The notes under the pieces were generated by a model. That model was given only the letters and a program-made list of their open reading frames with translations, searched no databases and was not told where the DNA came from. A stretch of DNA of 34,992 bases from an uncultured Tessaracoccus sp. (lineage in GTDB: Bacteria; Actinomycetota; Actinomycetes; Propionibacteriales; Propionibacteriaceae): contig NZ_CAMYPD010000028.1 in the NCBI RefSeq assembly GCF_947286155.1, forward strand, positions 1-34,992, read 5' to 3'. A program made the translations under genes and the position numbers. Shown piece by piece: positions 24,091-31,423 of the stretch (position 1 is its first letter; every line of letters begins with the position of its first letter).

Positions 24091-25731
24091 TCAGCGGCGC
24101 TTCTTCAAGATGCCGAAGATGCCGCGAACCAGGTCTTTACCGACTGACCGAACGACGCGTTCCGTCCGACGCTCGCGTTCTCGACGACGACGTTCCGCCT
24201 CGCGCTCCTCACGCGCCCGCTGCTGCTCGAGGCGCTTCTGTTCCGCTCGCTGCTGGCGTTCGTATTCCTTCTGCGCGCGCTCAAACTCCTTGCGCTGCTC
24301 GGCCTCGATCTTCGCCTGCTCCGCGGCGGCCGCCTCGGCCTTCGCCGCCTCTTCCTCCGCCTGGGCCGCGGCTTCGGCCTCAGCTGCGCTGTCTTCCATG
24401 CGTTTGGTCAGCATCTCGTACGCCGATTCCCTGTCGACGGGCTCGCCGTAGCGGGAGAACAGCGACGACTCGCGCACGATGCGCTGCTGCTCAGCCTCCG
24501 GCGTCGGATCCATCGACGCCGTCGGCGCCCACATTTTCGTCCACGCGACGGGGGTGGGCGCGCCCTTGTCGTTCATCACCGTGACGATGGCCTCGCCGAT
24601 GCCGAGCTCTTGCAGCAGGCGTTCAAGGTCATAGTCAGAGTGGGGATAGGTAGCGACGGAAGCCTTCAGCGCCTTCGCGTCGTTCGGCGTGTGGGCACGC
24701 AGCTGGTGCTGCACGCGCGAACCCAGCTGGGCGAGCACATCGTCGGGAATATCCTTCGGGGTCTGCGTGACGAAGAACACGCCCACGCCCTTCGAGCGGA
24801 TGAGCCGGACGGTCTGCGTGATCGACTCCAGGAACGCCTTCGACGCCCCACGGAACAGCAGGTGTGCCTCGTCGAAGAAGAACACGAGCTTCGGTTTGTC
24901 GACGTCGCCGACCTCTGGGAGGTGCTCGAAGAGGTCGGCGAGGAGCCACATGAGGAAGGTCGAGAACAGCGCCGGGCGCGACGCGAGCTGCGGCAGTTCG
25001 AGCAGCGAGATCACGCCTCGGCCGTCGCTGGCGGTGCGTAGCAGCTCCGACGAGTCGAACTCGGGCTCGCCGAAGAACACGTCGCCGCCTTGCTCATTGA
25101 GGGTGATGAGCGAGCGCAGGATGACGCCGGCGGTCGCCGTCGAGATGCCTCCGATGGCCTTGAGCTCGTCCTTGCCCTCGTCGGTGGCGGTGAGGTAGCG
25201 CAACAGTTCGATGAGGTCTTTGAGATCCAGCAGTGGGAGTCCGGCCTTGTCAGCATGCATAAACACGAGCCCGAGCGACGATTCCTGCGTCGGGTTCAAA
25301 TCCAGCACCTTCGACAGCAGCACCGGACCGAAGTCGGTCACCGTCGCCCGTAGCGGCACGCCATGGCCCTCGCCGCCGAGGGCGAAGAGTTCGACGGGGA
25401 ACGTCGCGGCTTCCCAGTCTTGGCCAAGCGGGGCGACGCGCGCCAGCAGCTTGTCGCTCCCCTCGCCGGGGGTGGCGAGGCCGGAGAGGTCGCCCTTCAC
25501 GTCGGCGGCAAACACCGGTACGCCTGCGTTGCTGAGGGCTTCCGCCATCACCTGGAGTGTCTTGGTTTTGCCGGTGCCGGTGGCTCCGGCGACGAGTCCG
25601 TGGCGGTTGAACATGCCCAGCGGGATGCCGATGCGCGCTTCCTTGACGGGTTCACCGTCGTGCATGAGGGCGCCCAGCGTCGCCGAGGGGACGTCGAAGG
25701 TGTAGCCGTCGATGATCTGTTGTTCGCTCAC
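24091..25731 (-). CDS. HerA-like ATPase of the DUF853 family
   Basis: The 546-residue cytoplasmic ATPase has Walker A GATGTGKT (49-56) and Walker B LVFFFDEAH (282-290), followed by VTQTPKDIPDDVLAQLGSRV, the sensor segment of DUF853 proteins. The family belongs to the FtsK-HerA superfamily of DNA pumps, but its cellular job is not established. From about residue 445 to 525 there is a nearly uninterrupted Ala/Glu then Arg/Glu/Gln-rich coiled coil, ending in the basic-hydrophobic tail RGIFGILKKRR. GTG at 25731 was chosen because a TACAGT hexamer lies 8 nt upstream and the domain starts right after; the longer frame overlaps the divergent gene. Confidence 0.88.
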   Translation of the reverse strand: MSEQQIIDGYTFDVPSATLGALMHDGEPVKEARIGIPLGMFNRHGLVAGATGTGKTKTLQVMAEALSNAGVPVFAADVKGDLSGLATPGEGSDKLLARVAPLGQDWEAATFPVELFALGGEGHGVPLRATVTDFGPVLLSKVLDLNPTQESSLGLVFMHADKAGLPLLDLKDLIELLRYLTATDEGKDELKAIGGISTATAGVILRSLITLNEQGGDVFFGEPEFDSSELLRTASDGRGVISLLELPQLASRPALFSTFLMWLLADLFEHLPEVGDVDKPKLVFFFDEAHLLFRGASKAFLESITQTVRLIRSKGVGVFFVTQTPKDIPDDVLAQLGSRVQHQLRAHTPNDAKALKASVATYPHSDYDLERLLQELGIGEAIVTVMNDKGAPTPVAWTKMWAPTASMDPTPEAEQQRIVRESSLFSRYGEPVDRESAYEMLTKRMEDSAAEAEAAAQAEEEAAKAEAAAAEQAKIEAEQRKEFERAQKEYERQQRAEQKRLEQQRAREEREAERRRRERERRTERVVRSVGKDLVRGIFGILKKRR

Positions 25732-25739
25732 GGGTATGC

Positions 25740-25745
25740 ACTGTA
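25740..25745 (-). promoter_or_regulatory. Putative -10 element for a leaderless DUF853 transcript
   Basis: On the minus strand TACAGT is followed by 8 nt and the GTG at 25731. A weak TTCACC lies 18 nt upstream (25764-25769) as a possible -35. Confidence 0.4.
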
Positions 25746-25821
25746 CTGATTCATGGGCGGCCAGGTGAAGGATTACCGACGCGTGGGCGCGCGGCGTTCC
25801 TGGTTCGAGAGGGCGACGCAG

Positions 25822-25827
25822 TAGACT
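25822..25827 (+). promoter_or_regulatory. Putative -10 element for the leaderless 97-residue protein gene
   Basis: TAGACT is followed by GAGGCC and the GTG at 25834. Confidence 0.42.
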
Positions 25828-25833
25828 GAGGCC

Positions 25834-26127
25834 GTGATCTTCAAGGAAATCGGCGAGGGACGCCCCTACCCTGAGCATGGGTATGCGCCTCGTGATTGGA
25901 GCCAGATCGCCCCGCAGCAGGTGCGACTCGACGAGTTGATCACCACAAAGAGAACCCTCGATCTCGATACCTTGCTGGCGGAGGACTCAACGTTCTACGG
26001 CGACTTGTTTGCCCACGTGGTGAGCTGGAACGGTGAGCTGTATCTCGAAGACGGGCTCCATCGGGCGCTGCGTGCCGCGCTCCAGCAGCGTGGCACGGTG
26101 CACGCACGAATTCTCGAGTTGCAGTAA
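25834..26127 (+). CDS. Conserved actinobacterial ParB/VapB-like small protein
   Basis: The 97-residue protein contains RLDELITTKRTLDLDTLLAE, STFYGDLFAHVV and LYLEDGLHRALRAALQQR. The DG-x-HR-x-x-A stretch resembles the ParB-nuclease-like fold. As I recall, homologues are often labelled VapB-family antitoxin in databases, but no PIN toxin is next to it, so that label is doubtful. GTG at 25834 is supported by the -10 hexamer 6 nt upstream. It is divergent from DUF853 and 36 nt upstream of the LytR_C gene, with which it is probably co-transcribed. Function unknown. Confidence 0.72.
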   Translation: MIFKEIGEGRPYPEHGYAPRDWSQIAPQQVRLDELITTKRTLDLDTLLAEDSTFYGDLFAHVVSWNGELYLEDGLHRALRAALQQRGTVHARILELQ

Positions 26128-26163
26128 ATTGGGTGGACGCCCGACCCAGGAAGGATGGATGCC

Positions 26164-26706
26164 GTGCGCGTGTTCCGGCTGATCGCCACTCCGGTGTTGC
26201 TGCTTGCGCTGCTCGGATTCCTCATTTTGGGAGCCAGCTGGGGCTGGAAGAGCCTCACCGCTCCGTTGCCGTCGCCGTCGCCCACTCCGTGCGTGACGAA
26301 AAAGGCCGCCGTTATCACGCCCGACATGGTGTCGGTGCGCGTGCTGAACGGCGGGTTCACATCTGGGCTGGCGGGCAAGGTGAGCGAGGTTTTAAAAAAT
26401 CAGGGCTATAACGTGCTGCGCGCCGGCAACACCGACGACCGCGTGAAAACGACGGTGGTGCGCGGCAGTGCTGACGACGAGGCGATGCTGAAGCTTGTGC
26501 AGTCGGCGTTCACGAACGCGACGATTGAATACGACGACCGGGTCGACGGCAGCGTCGACGTGCTCGTCGGCACCGTATACGAGGGCATGACGAAGAACCC
26601 GCTGCAGCAGATCGAGACCGAGGGCGGCGTGGTGTGCGAGTTCGTATCGCCGTCGCCTTCCCCTTCCCAGAGCTCACCGGCGCCTTCCCCGTCGCCGACT
26701 GCCTGA
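26164..26706 (+). CDS. Single-pass membrane protein with LytR C-terminal domain (Cei-like)
   Basis: The 180-residue protein begins with a membrane helix (about residues 8-28), then a Pro/Ser linker and a LytR_C domain (VRVLNGGFTSGLAGKVSEVL, YNVLRAGNT, VDVLVGTVYEG), and ends in a Ser/Pro tail. Stand-alone LytR_C proteins such as mycobacterial Cei (Rv2700) support cell-envelope integrity. Two cysteines flank the domain and could form a disulphide outside the cell. GTG at 26164 is preferred to ATG at 26155 because AGGAAGG sits 9 nt before the GTG but directly abuts the ATG. Confidence 0.82.
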   Translation: MRVFRLIATPVLLLALLGFLILGASWGWKSLTAPLPSPSPTPCVTKKAAVITPDMVSVRVLNGGFTSGLAGKVSEVLKNQGYNVLRAGNTDDRVKTTVVRGSADDEAMLKLVQSAFTNATIEYDDRVDGSVDVLVGTVYEGMTKNPLQQIETEGGVVCEFVSPSPSPSQSSPAPSPSPTA

Positions 26707-26765
26707 GCGGGGGGCTGGGTAGCTCGGCTGCCTCGATCGTCGGGTAGGCCCGCGTATCCCCCGCT

Positions 26766-26796
26766 CGTCGAGTAGTAGCGAAGCTGTATCGAGGCG
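26766..26796. repeat. REP-like hairpin, CGTC-tip type
   Basis: CGTCGAGTAG and GTATCGAGGCG flank TAGC-GAA-GCT. Confidence 0.68.
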
Positions 26797-26864
26797 CGGT
26801 GCCGTGACCTTCACTGGCAGCTTTGCGCCCAAACACGGACCAGAATCTTCCACCTAAACGGGCG

Positions 26865-26899
26865 TGGTTTCGATACGCGCCTTCGGCGCTACTCAACCA
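26865..26899. repeat. REP-like hairpin, AACCA-tip type
   Basis: TGGTTTCGATACG and CTACTCAACCA flank CGCC-TT-CGGCG. Half-copies of the right end (ACTCAACCACCG, AGTCAACCACCG) follow in tandem at about 26916-26952. Confidence 0.8.
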
Positions 26900-26959
26900 G
26901 CGGGAGGTGCGGGAGACTCAACCACCGATAGGCGCGGGCGAGTCAACCACCGGGAGTAG

Positions 26960-26990
26960 AAAAACTCCCCGAGCCTGCAGACCCGGGGAG
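26960..26990 (-). terminator. Rho-independent terminator downstream of tRNA-Ser
   Basis: On the minus strand CTCCCCG (26990-26984) pairs with CGGGGAG (26971-26965) and is followed directly by TTTTT (26964-26960). It is the clearest intrinsic terminator in the window. Confidence 0.9.
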
Positions 26991-26993
26991 CAC

Positions 26994-27081
26994 TGGCGGT
27001 GACGGAGGGATTTGAACCCTCGGTGGGTTGCCCCACACTCGCTTTCGAGGCGAGCTCTTTCGGCCGCTCAGACACGTCACC
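26994..27081 (-). tRNA. tRNA-Ser (anticodon CGA)
   Basis: The 88-nt gene on the minus strand has a GGTGACG/CGTCACC acceptor stem with discriminator G and an encoded CCA. It has the serine-type long variable arm (GTGTGGGGCAACCCACC) and the T arm GAGGGTTCAAATCCCTC. The anticodon loop is CTCGAAA, giving CGA, which reads UCG. An intrinsic terminator follows 3 nt downstream. Confidence 0.96.
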
Positions 27082-27098
27082 GTTGGTTAGCTTAGCGT

Positions 27099-28970
27099 TT
27101 ACGTTTCACTTGACGCGAATCTGGGACTGCGCATTCGCCAAATCCACAGCGCCAGATGCACTTCTAGGCGGCGTGCCCCAGTGTCCCAATCATCGCCGAG
27201 AATCTGTCGAATCCGCTGCACACGCTGCCGCACGGTGTTGCGATGCACGTAGAGTCCCGCCGCTGTATCGGCCAAACTTCGGTCCGCCTCCAGGTACGTC
27301 CACGCGGTCAGCATGAGGTCGGTGCCGCGCTCAGCGTCGTGATCGATCAGCGGCTGCACCGACGCGAGCAGCGGGTGCGTGTCGTCGGCAACTTCGAGCA
27401 CGGCGTCGATCGCGCGGATGCGACTACCGTCAGCGAGCCCCTCCTTACCAAGCCCACGCAGCGACGAGAGCCCCATGTGTGCTCGACGATGCGCTGCAGC
27501 CATGTGCGTTGGGTCATCCACCTTGCCCGATGCCCCCACGCGCGCCGGCACCCCCGCCTGATGCAGCGCCTCCAACACGGTGTCGGCGAGATGCTGTTCG
27601 TTCGTCACGAGGCACCAATGCTCGTCATGCCAGGCCAGCAACCCCGCCCGGCTCGTCATCACCCCGCGCAGCGCCGCCTCCACGCCCCCGGAATCTTCGA
27701 CGAGTAGCATCCATAGGTCGTCGGCAGGGTGCAGTCTGAAGCGGGCGAGCGATTCTCTCAGCCGGCTCTTGTCAAGCGTCCTGCCCGCGATGAGCTCGTC
27801 GATGACCTCCGCATGCAGACGTTGCTCCGCACGTTCGGCGGCTTTCGCAATCAACCCGAGCACCGCGACGAAGAGCCCCACCCTTTCTAGAATCCGACGG
27901 CCGTTCTCCCCGAGCCTTCCCTTCGCGACGACCGCACCCATCGCCCGCCCCGCAGCCACGGCGGGCACGACAGTGACGGGCTCATCGCCCTCGCTCACAT
28001 ACGCCTGCCCCGTGAGTGTTGCGACACCCACGACGCGCTGCAGTTCCACATCCGCTGGTAGCCAATCGCTGCGGCCGGGGCTGCTCTCGGGGTTGGGGCC
28101 GCCAACAGTGGTGAGCGCGACGCGCTGCTCCGAATCAACCAGCGCGAGCGGCGTCTCAATCAACCGGTGCGCCAGCTCCAGCAGGTCGGAGTACTGGGGC
28201 CTGCGCACCACCACCTCCAGTAGCAGCTCGTCGATAGCCAGTAGCGACTGCAACTTAGCCAGCTCGTCCTGCTCCCGCTTGCGCGTCGTGCCCAACGAAT
28301 CGAGAGTGGTGGCGATGTCCGCGAAGCGCTGGGCGTTGTCCACCGCGACGGCAGCCTGCCTAGCCAGCATGGAAACGGTGTCGGCTTCCTCCTGCGTGAA
28401 CCGCGTGGGCGTGCGCATCGCGACGAGGAGCGCGCCGAGTACTTGTCCGTGCACGGTGAGCGGCGCCCCCATGATCGCGCGAACACCCTCCTCCTGGACG
28501 ATGTGGTCGATGTCGGAGAGATGCACGATCTCGGAATCCGCCATGTAGTCATGTGTGGCCACCAGCTGCCGCCCCGTCGCTGCCTTACCGAGGATGCCCG
28601 TGCCCAGCGGCATACGGATGGTGCGATACGCGAAGGTGCGCACACCGTCGGATTCCTGAATAAACGTCTCTTGCGCATCCTGATCGTTGAGGCTCACGTA
28701 GGCCATGTCGGTGCCGAGCAGCTGGCGCGTGCGCACGGAGATCGCTTTCAGCACTGCCTGCATGTCACGCAGCGCGGTGATATCGGATGCGGTGTCGTGG
28801 AGGACGCGCAGCAGCTCCTCACGTCGTCGCCCGCGCTCCAGTTCAGACACGATCTGCGAGACGAGGCCCGCGGCCATCGGGTCGAGGCGGGCTGCTCGGA
28901 CTGCGAGGTCGGGAAGGTCGTCGCGGTTCGCGATACCGCGCAGGATCTCTACCCACTGGCTGTGCTCCAT
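27099..28970 (-). CDS. GAF-domain PucR-family transcriptional regulator
   Basis: The 623-residue protein has an N-terminal helical part and a GAF-like sensor (about residues 60-215, containing TGILGKAATGRQLVATHDYM and ARQAAVAVDNAQRF). A second degenerate sensor part follows, then the C-terminal PucR helix-turn-helix (LADTAAGLYVHRNTVRQRVQRIRQIL, about 565-595). PucR proteins usually control a neighbouring catabolic operon in response to its substrate. It is divergent from the lactonase operon, with about 100 nt between the starts, so it is the likely regulator. ATG at 28970 was chosen because the much longer frame upstream is antisense to the lactonase gene. No clear ribosome site is seen. Confidence 0.85.
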   Translation of the reverse strand: MEHSQWVEILRGIANRDDLPDLAVRAARLDPMAAGLVSQIVSELERGRRREELLRVLHDTASDITALRDMQAVLKAISVRTRQLLGTDMAYVSLNDQDAQETFIQESDGVRTFAYRTIRMPLGTGILGKAATGRQLVATHDYMADSEIVHLSDIDHIVQEEGVRAIMGAPLTVHGQVLGALLVAMRTPTRFTQEEADTVSMLARQAAVAVDNAQRFADIATTLDSLGTTRKREQDELAKLQSLLAIDELLLEVVVRRPQYSDLLELAHRLIETPLALVDSEQRVALTTVGGPNPESSPGRSDWLPADVELQRVVGVATLTGQAYVSEGDEPVTVVPAVAAGRAMGAVVAKGRLGENGRRILERVGLFVAVLGLIAKAAERAEQRLHAEVIDELIAGRTLDKSRLRESLARFRLHPADDLWMLLVEDSGGVEAALRGVMTSRAGLLAWHDEHWCLVTNEQHLADTVLEALHQAGVPARVGASGKVDDPTHMAAAHRRAHMGLSSLRGLGKEGLADGSRIRAIDAVLEVADDTHPLLASVQPLIDHDAERGTDLMLTAWTYLEADRSLADTAAGLYVHRNTVRQRVQRIRQILGDDWDTGARRLEVHLALWIWRMRSPRFASSET

Positions 28971-29072
28971 GCACACATTCAACCCAAAACTGTGGCCCAC
29001 CGTGCCATATCCGACGGGTTTACTCGCTCCTATTCTTCGGAGAACAGTCACCGTCGACGAAAGGTTCTCACC
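28971..29072. promoter_or_regulatory. Divergent promoter region of regulator and lactonase operon
   Basis: TATTCT at 29031-29036 is a candidate -10 for the plus-strand operon. On the minus strand TTGAAT (28977-28982) lies 6 nt before the regulator ATG. A weak dyad TGGC-N7-GCCA at about 28993-29007 is a possible operator. All three are tentative. Confidence 0.35.
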
Positions 29073-29885
29073 ATGAACGACATCAAGCTCCACATCCTCT
29101 CCACCGGCGTGATGGAGTGCGACCTCACCTGGCTGCTCCTGGAAGGCGGCAACACCATTCGACCTCGCCAGGACAAGAACAAGCCGACGCCGTGGGGCGA
29201 GGCACCCACCCACGCGGTGCTCATCGAACACCCCGACGGCCTCGTGTTGTGGGACGCCGGCGTCCCACGCGACTGGGAGACCCGCTGGGCTCCCACCGGC
29301 TTCCAGGATTTCTTCCCCGTCCAGGAAGACCCCGCAGGCCCCGGCTACCTCGACACCGCGCTCGAGAGCCTCGGCTACGGCCCCGACGATGTCGACCTCC
29401 TCGTGCTCTCCCACCTGCACTTCGATCACGCCGCCAATGCCAAGGACTTCGATAACGGCAAGACCCGCATCCTCGCCAACGACAAGGAGATCGAAGGCGC
29501 GATGGCCATCGAAGGCGAGTTCCAGGGCGCGCACCTCGTCAGCGACTACAAGGGCCTCGACATCGAAGCGGTGACGGGCGACGTCGAGATTCTCCCTGGC
29601 GTATCGGTCATCGAAACCCCTGGCCACACGTGGGGAACGATGAGCCTGAAGGTAGACCTGCCCAACGACGGCACCTACATCTTCACCTCCGACGCGGTGT
29701 ACATGGGCAACTCGTGGGGCCCGCCGGCCGTCGGCGCGGCCATCGTGTGGAACAACCTCGCCTGGCTGGAGTCGGTGGAGAAGCTGCGCAAGATTGCCGA
29801 ACGCACCGACGCCACCGTCGTGTTCGGTCACGACGCCGAGCAGTACCGCCAGCTGAAGCTCGCTCCGGAAGGGTTCTACTCCTGA
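29073..29885 (+). CDS. N-acyl homoserine lactonase-family MBL hydrolase (AttM/BlcC-like)
   Basis: The 270-residue metallo-beta-lactamase-fold enzyme has HLHFDH (114-119), metal histidine H185 in ETPGHTWG, bridging aspartate D207 and FGHD (H253). This set, and the ending ATVVFGHD....LKLAPEGFY, resembles AttM/BlcC of Agrobacterium, which opens gamma-butyrolactone and acyl homoserine lactones. In this operon the lactone product would be a hydroxy acid that the downstream dehydrogenases can oxidise. ATG at 29073 has GAAAGG 9 nt upstream; the longer frame is antisense to the regulator. The stop overlaps the next start (TGATG). Quorum-quenching activity is possible but not implied by the context. 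Confidence 0.85.
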   Translation: MNDIKLHILSTGVMECDLTWLLLEGGNTIRPRQDKNKPTPWGEAPTHAVLIEHPDGLVLWDAGVPRDWETRWAPTGFQDFFPVQEDPAGPGYLDTALESLGYGPDDVDLLVLSHLHFDHAANAKDFDNGKTRILANDKEIEGAMAIEGEFQGAHLVSDYKGLDIEAVTGDVEILPGVSVIETPGHTWGTMSLKVDLPNDGTYIFTSDAVYMGNSWGPPAVGAAIVWNNLAWLESVEKLRKIAERTDATVVFGHDAEQYRQLKLAPEGFYS

Positions 29886-30313
29886 TGATCAGCTACGACG
29901 TGCTATGCCCTGACCGGCATCGTCACGAGGTGCAGCTTCGATCCATGTTCGACGACAACCCCGCCTGCCCCGATTGCGGCCAGGCCACCAACAGGGTGCC
30001 GTCGATGGCGCGCATGGGTAACAGCGCCGACGCCGGGCCGTCGCGCGAGCAGATGCCCAATACGTGGCACGGCATTGGCAAGGGCCACCCCGACGCCATC
30101 CGCACCTGGCACCAGAAGATGACCAAACGCGAAAAGCTCGAGGAGAAGTACCCCGAGCTGGCGGGCGACCGTCGCCCAGTGCTGGCGCACGAAGGCGTCT
30201 TCCACGACAAACCCCTCAAAGCCGGCGACGCGCTGGCGCCTGCCGTAGCCAAGGCCACATTCGGTAGCGACGCAGCACCCGCCGCCCCCTCGACGCGAAA
30301 GGAACCGTCATGA
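29885..30313 (+). CDS. FmdB-like zinc-ribbon protein with an altered first knuckle
   Basis: The 142-residue protein begins ISYDVLCPDRHRHE and continues with CPDCG at 28-32, the layout of FmdB-type regulatory zinc ribbons. The first CxxC is replaced by C8 followed by H12 and H14, so zinc may be held by C8, a histidine, C28 and C31. The rest is charged, with helical RTWHQKMTKREKLEEKYPEL and an Ala/Pro tail, and no further domain is recognised. It overlaps both neighbours (TGATG upstream, ATGA downstream), so its product is probably made in step with the lactonase and alcohol dehydrogenase. Its role is unknown. Confidence 0.75.
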   Translation: MISYDVLCPDRHRHEVQLRSMFDDNPACPDCGQATNRVPSMARMGNSADAGPSREQMPNTWHGIGKGHPDAIRTWHQKMTKREKLEEKYPELAGDRRPVLAHEGVFHDKPLKAGDALAPAVAKATFGSDAAPAAPSTRKEPS

Positions 30314-31422
30314 AAACCCGCGGAGCCATCCTGGAAGAAATCGGACGCGCGCAACCGTACGCCGAGTCCACACCCATCACCATCAGCGACGTAGAGCTGG
30401 CCGCGCCCGGCCCCACCGAGATTCTCGTCAAAATCGAAGCCGCCGGCATCTGCCACTCGGACCTCTCCGTCGTCGACGGCAACCGGGTGCGCCCCGTGCC
30501 GATGCTGCTCGGGCATGAATCGGCCGGCAAGGTCGTTGAGCTGGGTTCTGAGGTCACCGACCTCAAGGTGGGGCAACGTCTCGTCATGACGTTCCTCCCC
30601 CGCTGCGGCGAGTGCGAGGCCTGCCAAACCGACGGCAAACTCCCTTGTAGCGAGGGCAGCAAGACCAACAACGAGGGCGTCCTCATGGCCGGATCCAAGC
30701 CCATCACGCGCGACGGCAAGCCCATCTACACCCACCTCGGGGTATCCGGGTTCGCCGGCTACGCCGTCGTGGATCGCCGCAGCGTGGTGCCCGTCGACGA
30801 CGATGTGCCGCCCGAGATTGCAGCGGTGCTCGGATGCGCGGTGCTCACCGGCGGCGGCGCGGTGATCAACGCGGCTGATCCGCAGCCCGGGGAGTCGCTC
30901 ATGATCATCGGCTTGGGTGGCGTCGGCATGGCCGCGCTCATCACGGCGGTGGGACGCGACGTCGAACGCATCATCGCCGTCGACACCTTGGATTCGAAGC
31001 TGGAACAAGCCCGCGAGATCGGTGCGCACGAAACGTACACCCCGCAGCAGGTGATCGAGGAGGGCATCAAGGCCCACCACGTCGTCGAATGTGCGGGCAA
31101 CGCAAAGGCGTTCGAAACCGCGTTCAAGGCGACGCGTTCCGGCGGCACGACGGTGACCGTCGGCCTCCCTGCGCCTGACGCCGTCTCGCAGATCACCCCG
31201 CTGACCATCACCGCCGAGGCGCGCACCGTCGTCGGCTCGTATCTGGGGTCTGCGGTTCCGTCAAGGGATATCCCGACCTACGCTGAGATGTGGAGGTCGG
31301 GCAAGTTGCCGGTTGAGAAGCTCATTTCCCACCGGATCCGGCTCGACCAGATCAACGAAGCGATGGACGAGCTCGCGCAAGGGCGGGCCGTGCGTCAAGT
31401 AATCCTGATGGACGAGGAGTGA
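30310..31422 (+). CDS. Zinc-dependent alcohol dehydrogenase (MDR family)
   Basis: The 370-residue medium-chain dehydrogenase has catalytic zinc ligands C48 and H69-E70, and structural zinc cysteines C99, C102, C105 and C113. The NAD-binding motif GLGGVG lies at about 201-206. It oxidises a primary alcohol to an aldehyde using NAD or a tightly bound cofactor. In this operon the likely substrate is the hydroxy acid released by the lactonase, for example 4-hydroxybutyrate, by analogy with BlcB/AttL. The start ATG overlaps the zinc-ribbon stop (ATGA), and the dehydrogenase that follows starts 1 nt after its stop. The exact substrate is inferred. Confidence 0.88.
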   Translation: MKTRGAILEEIGRAQPYAESTPITISDVELAAPGPTEILVKIEAAGICHSDLSVVDGNRVRPVPMLLGHESAGKVVELGSEVTDLKVGQRLVMTFLPRCGECEACQTDGKLPCSEGSKTNNEGVLMAGSKPITRDGKPIYTHLGVSGFAGYAVVDRRSVVPVDDDVPPEIAAVLGCAVLTGGGAVINAADPQPGESLMIIGLGGVGMAALITAVGRDVERIIAVDTLDSKLEQAREIGAHETYTPQQVIEEGIKAHHVVECAGNAKAFETAFKATRSGGTTVTVGLPAPDAVSQITPLTITAEARTVVGSYLGSAVPSRDIPTYAEMWRSGKLPVEKLISHRIRLDQINEAMDELAQGRAVRQVILMDEE

Positions 31423-31423
31423 C

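Noticed and set aside
27099..29831. 910-residue reading frame extending the PucR regulator upstream
   Set aside because: Its first 287 or so residues are antisense to the lactonase gene and lack any domain.
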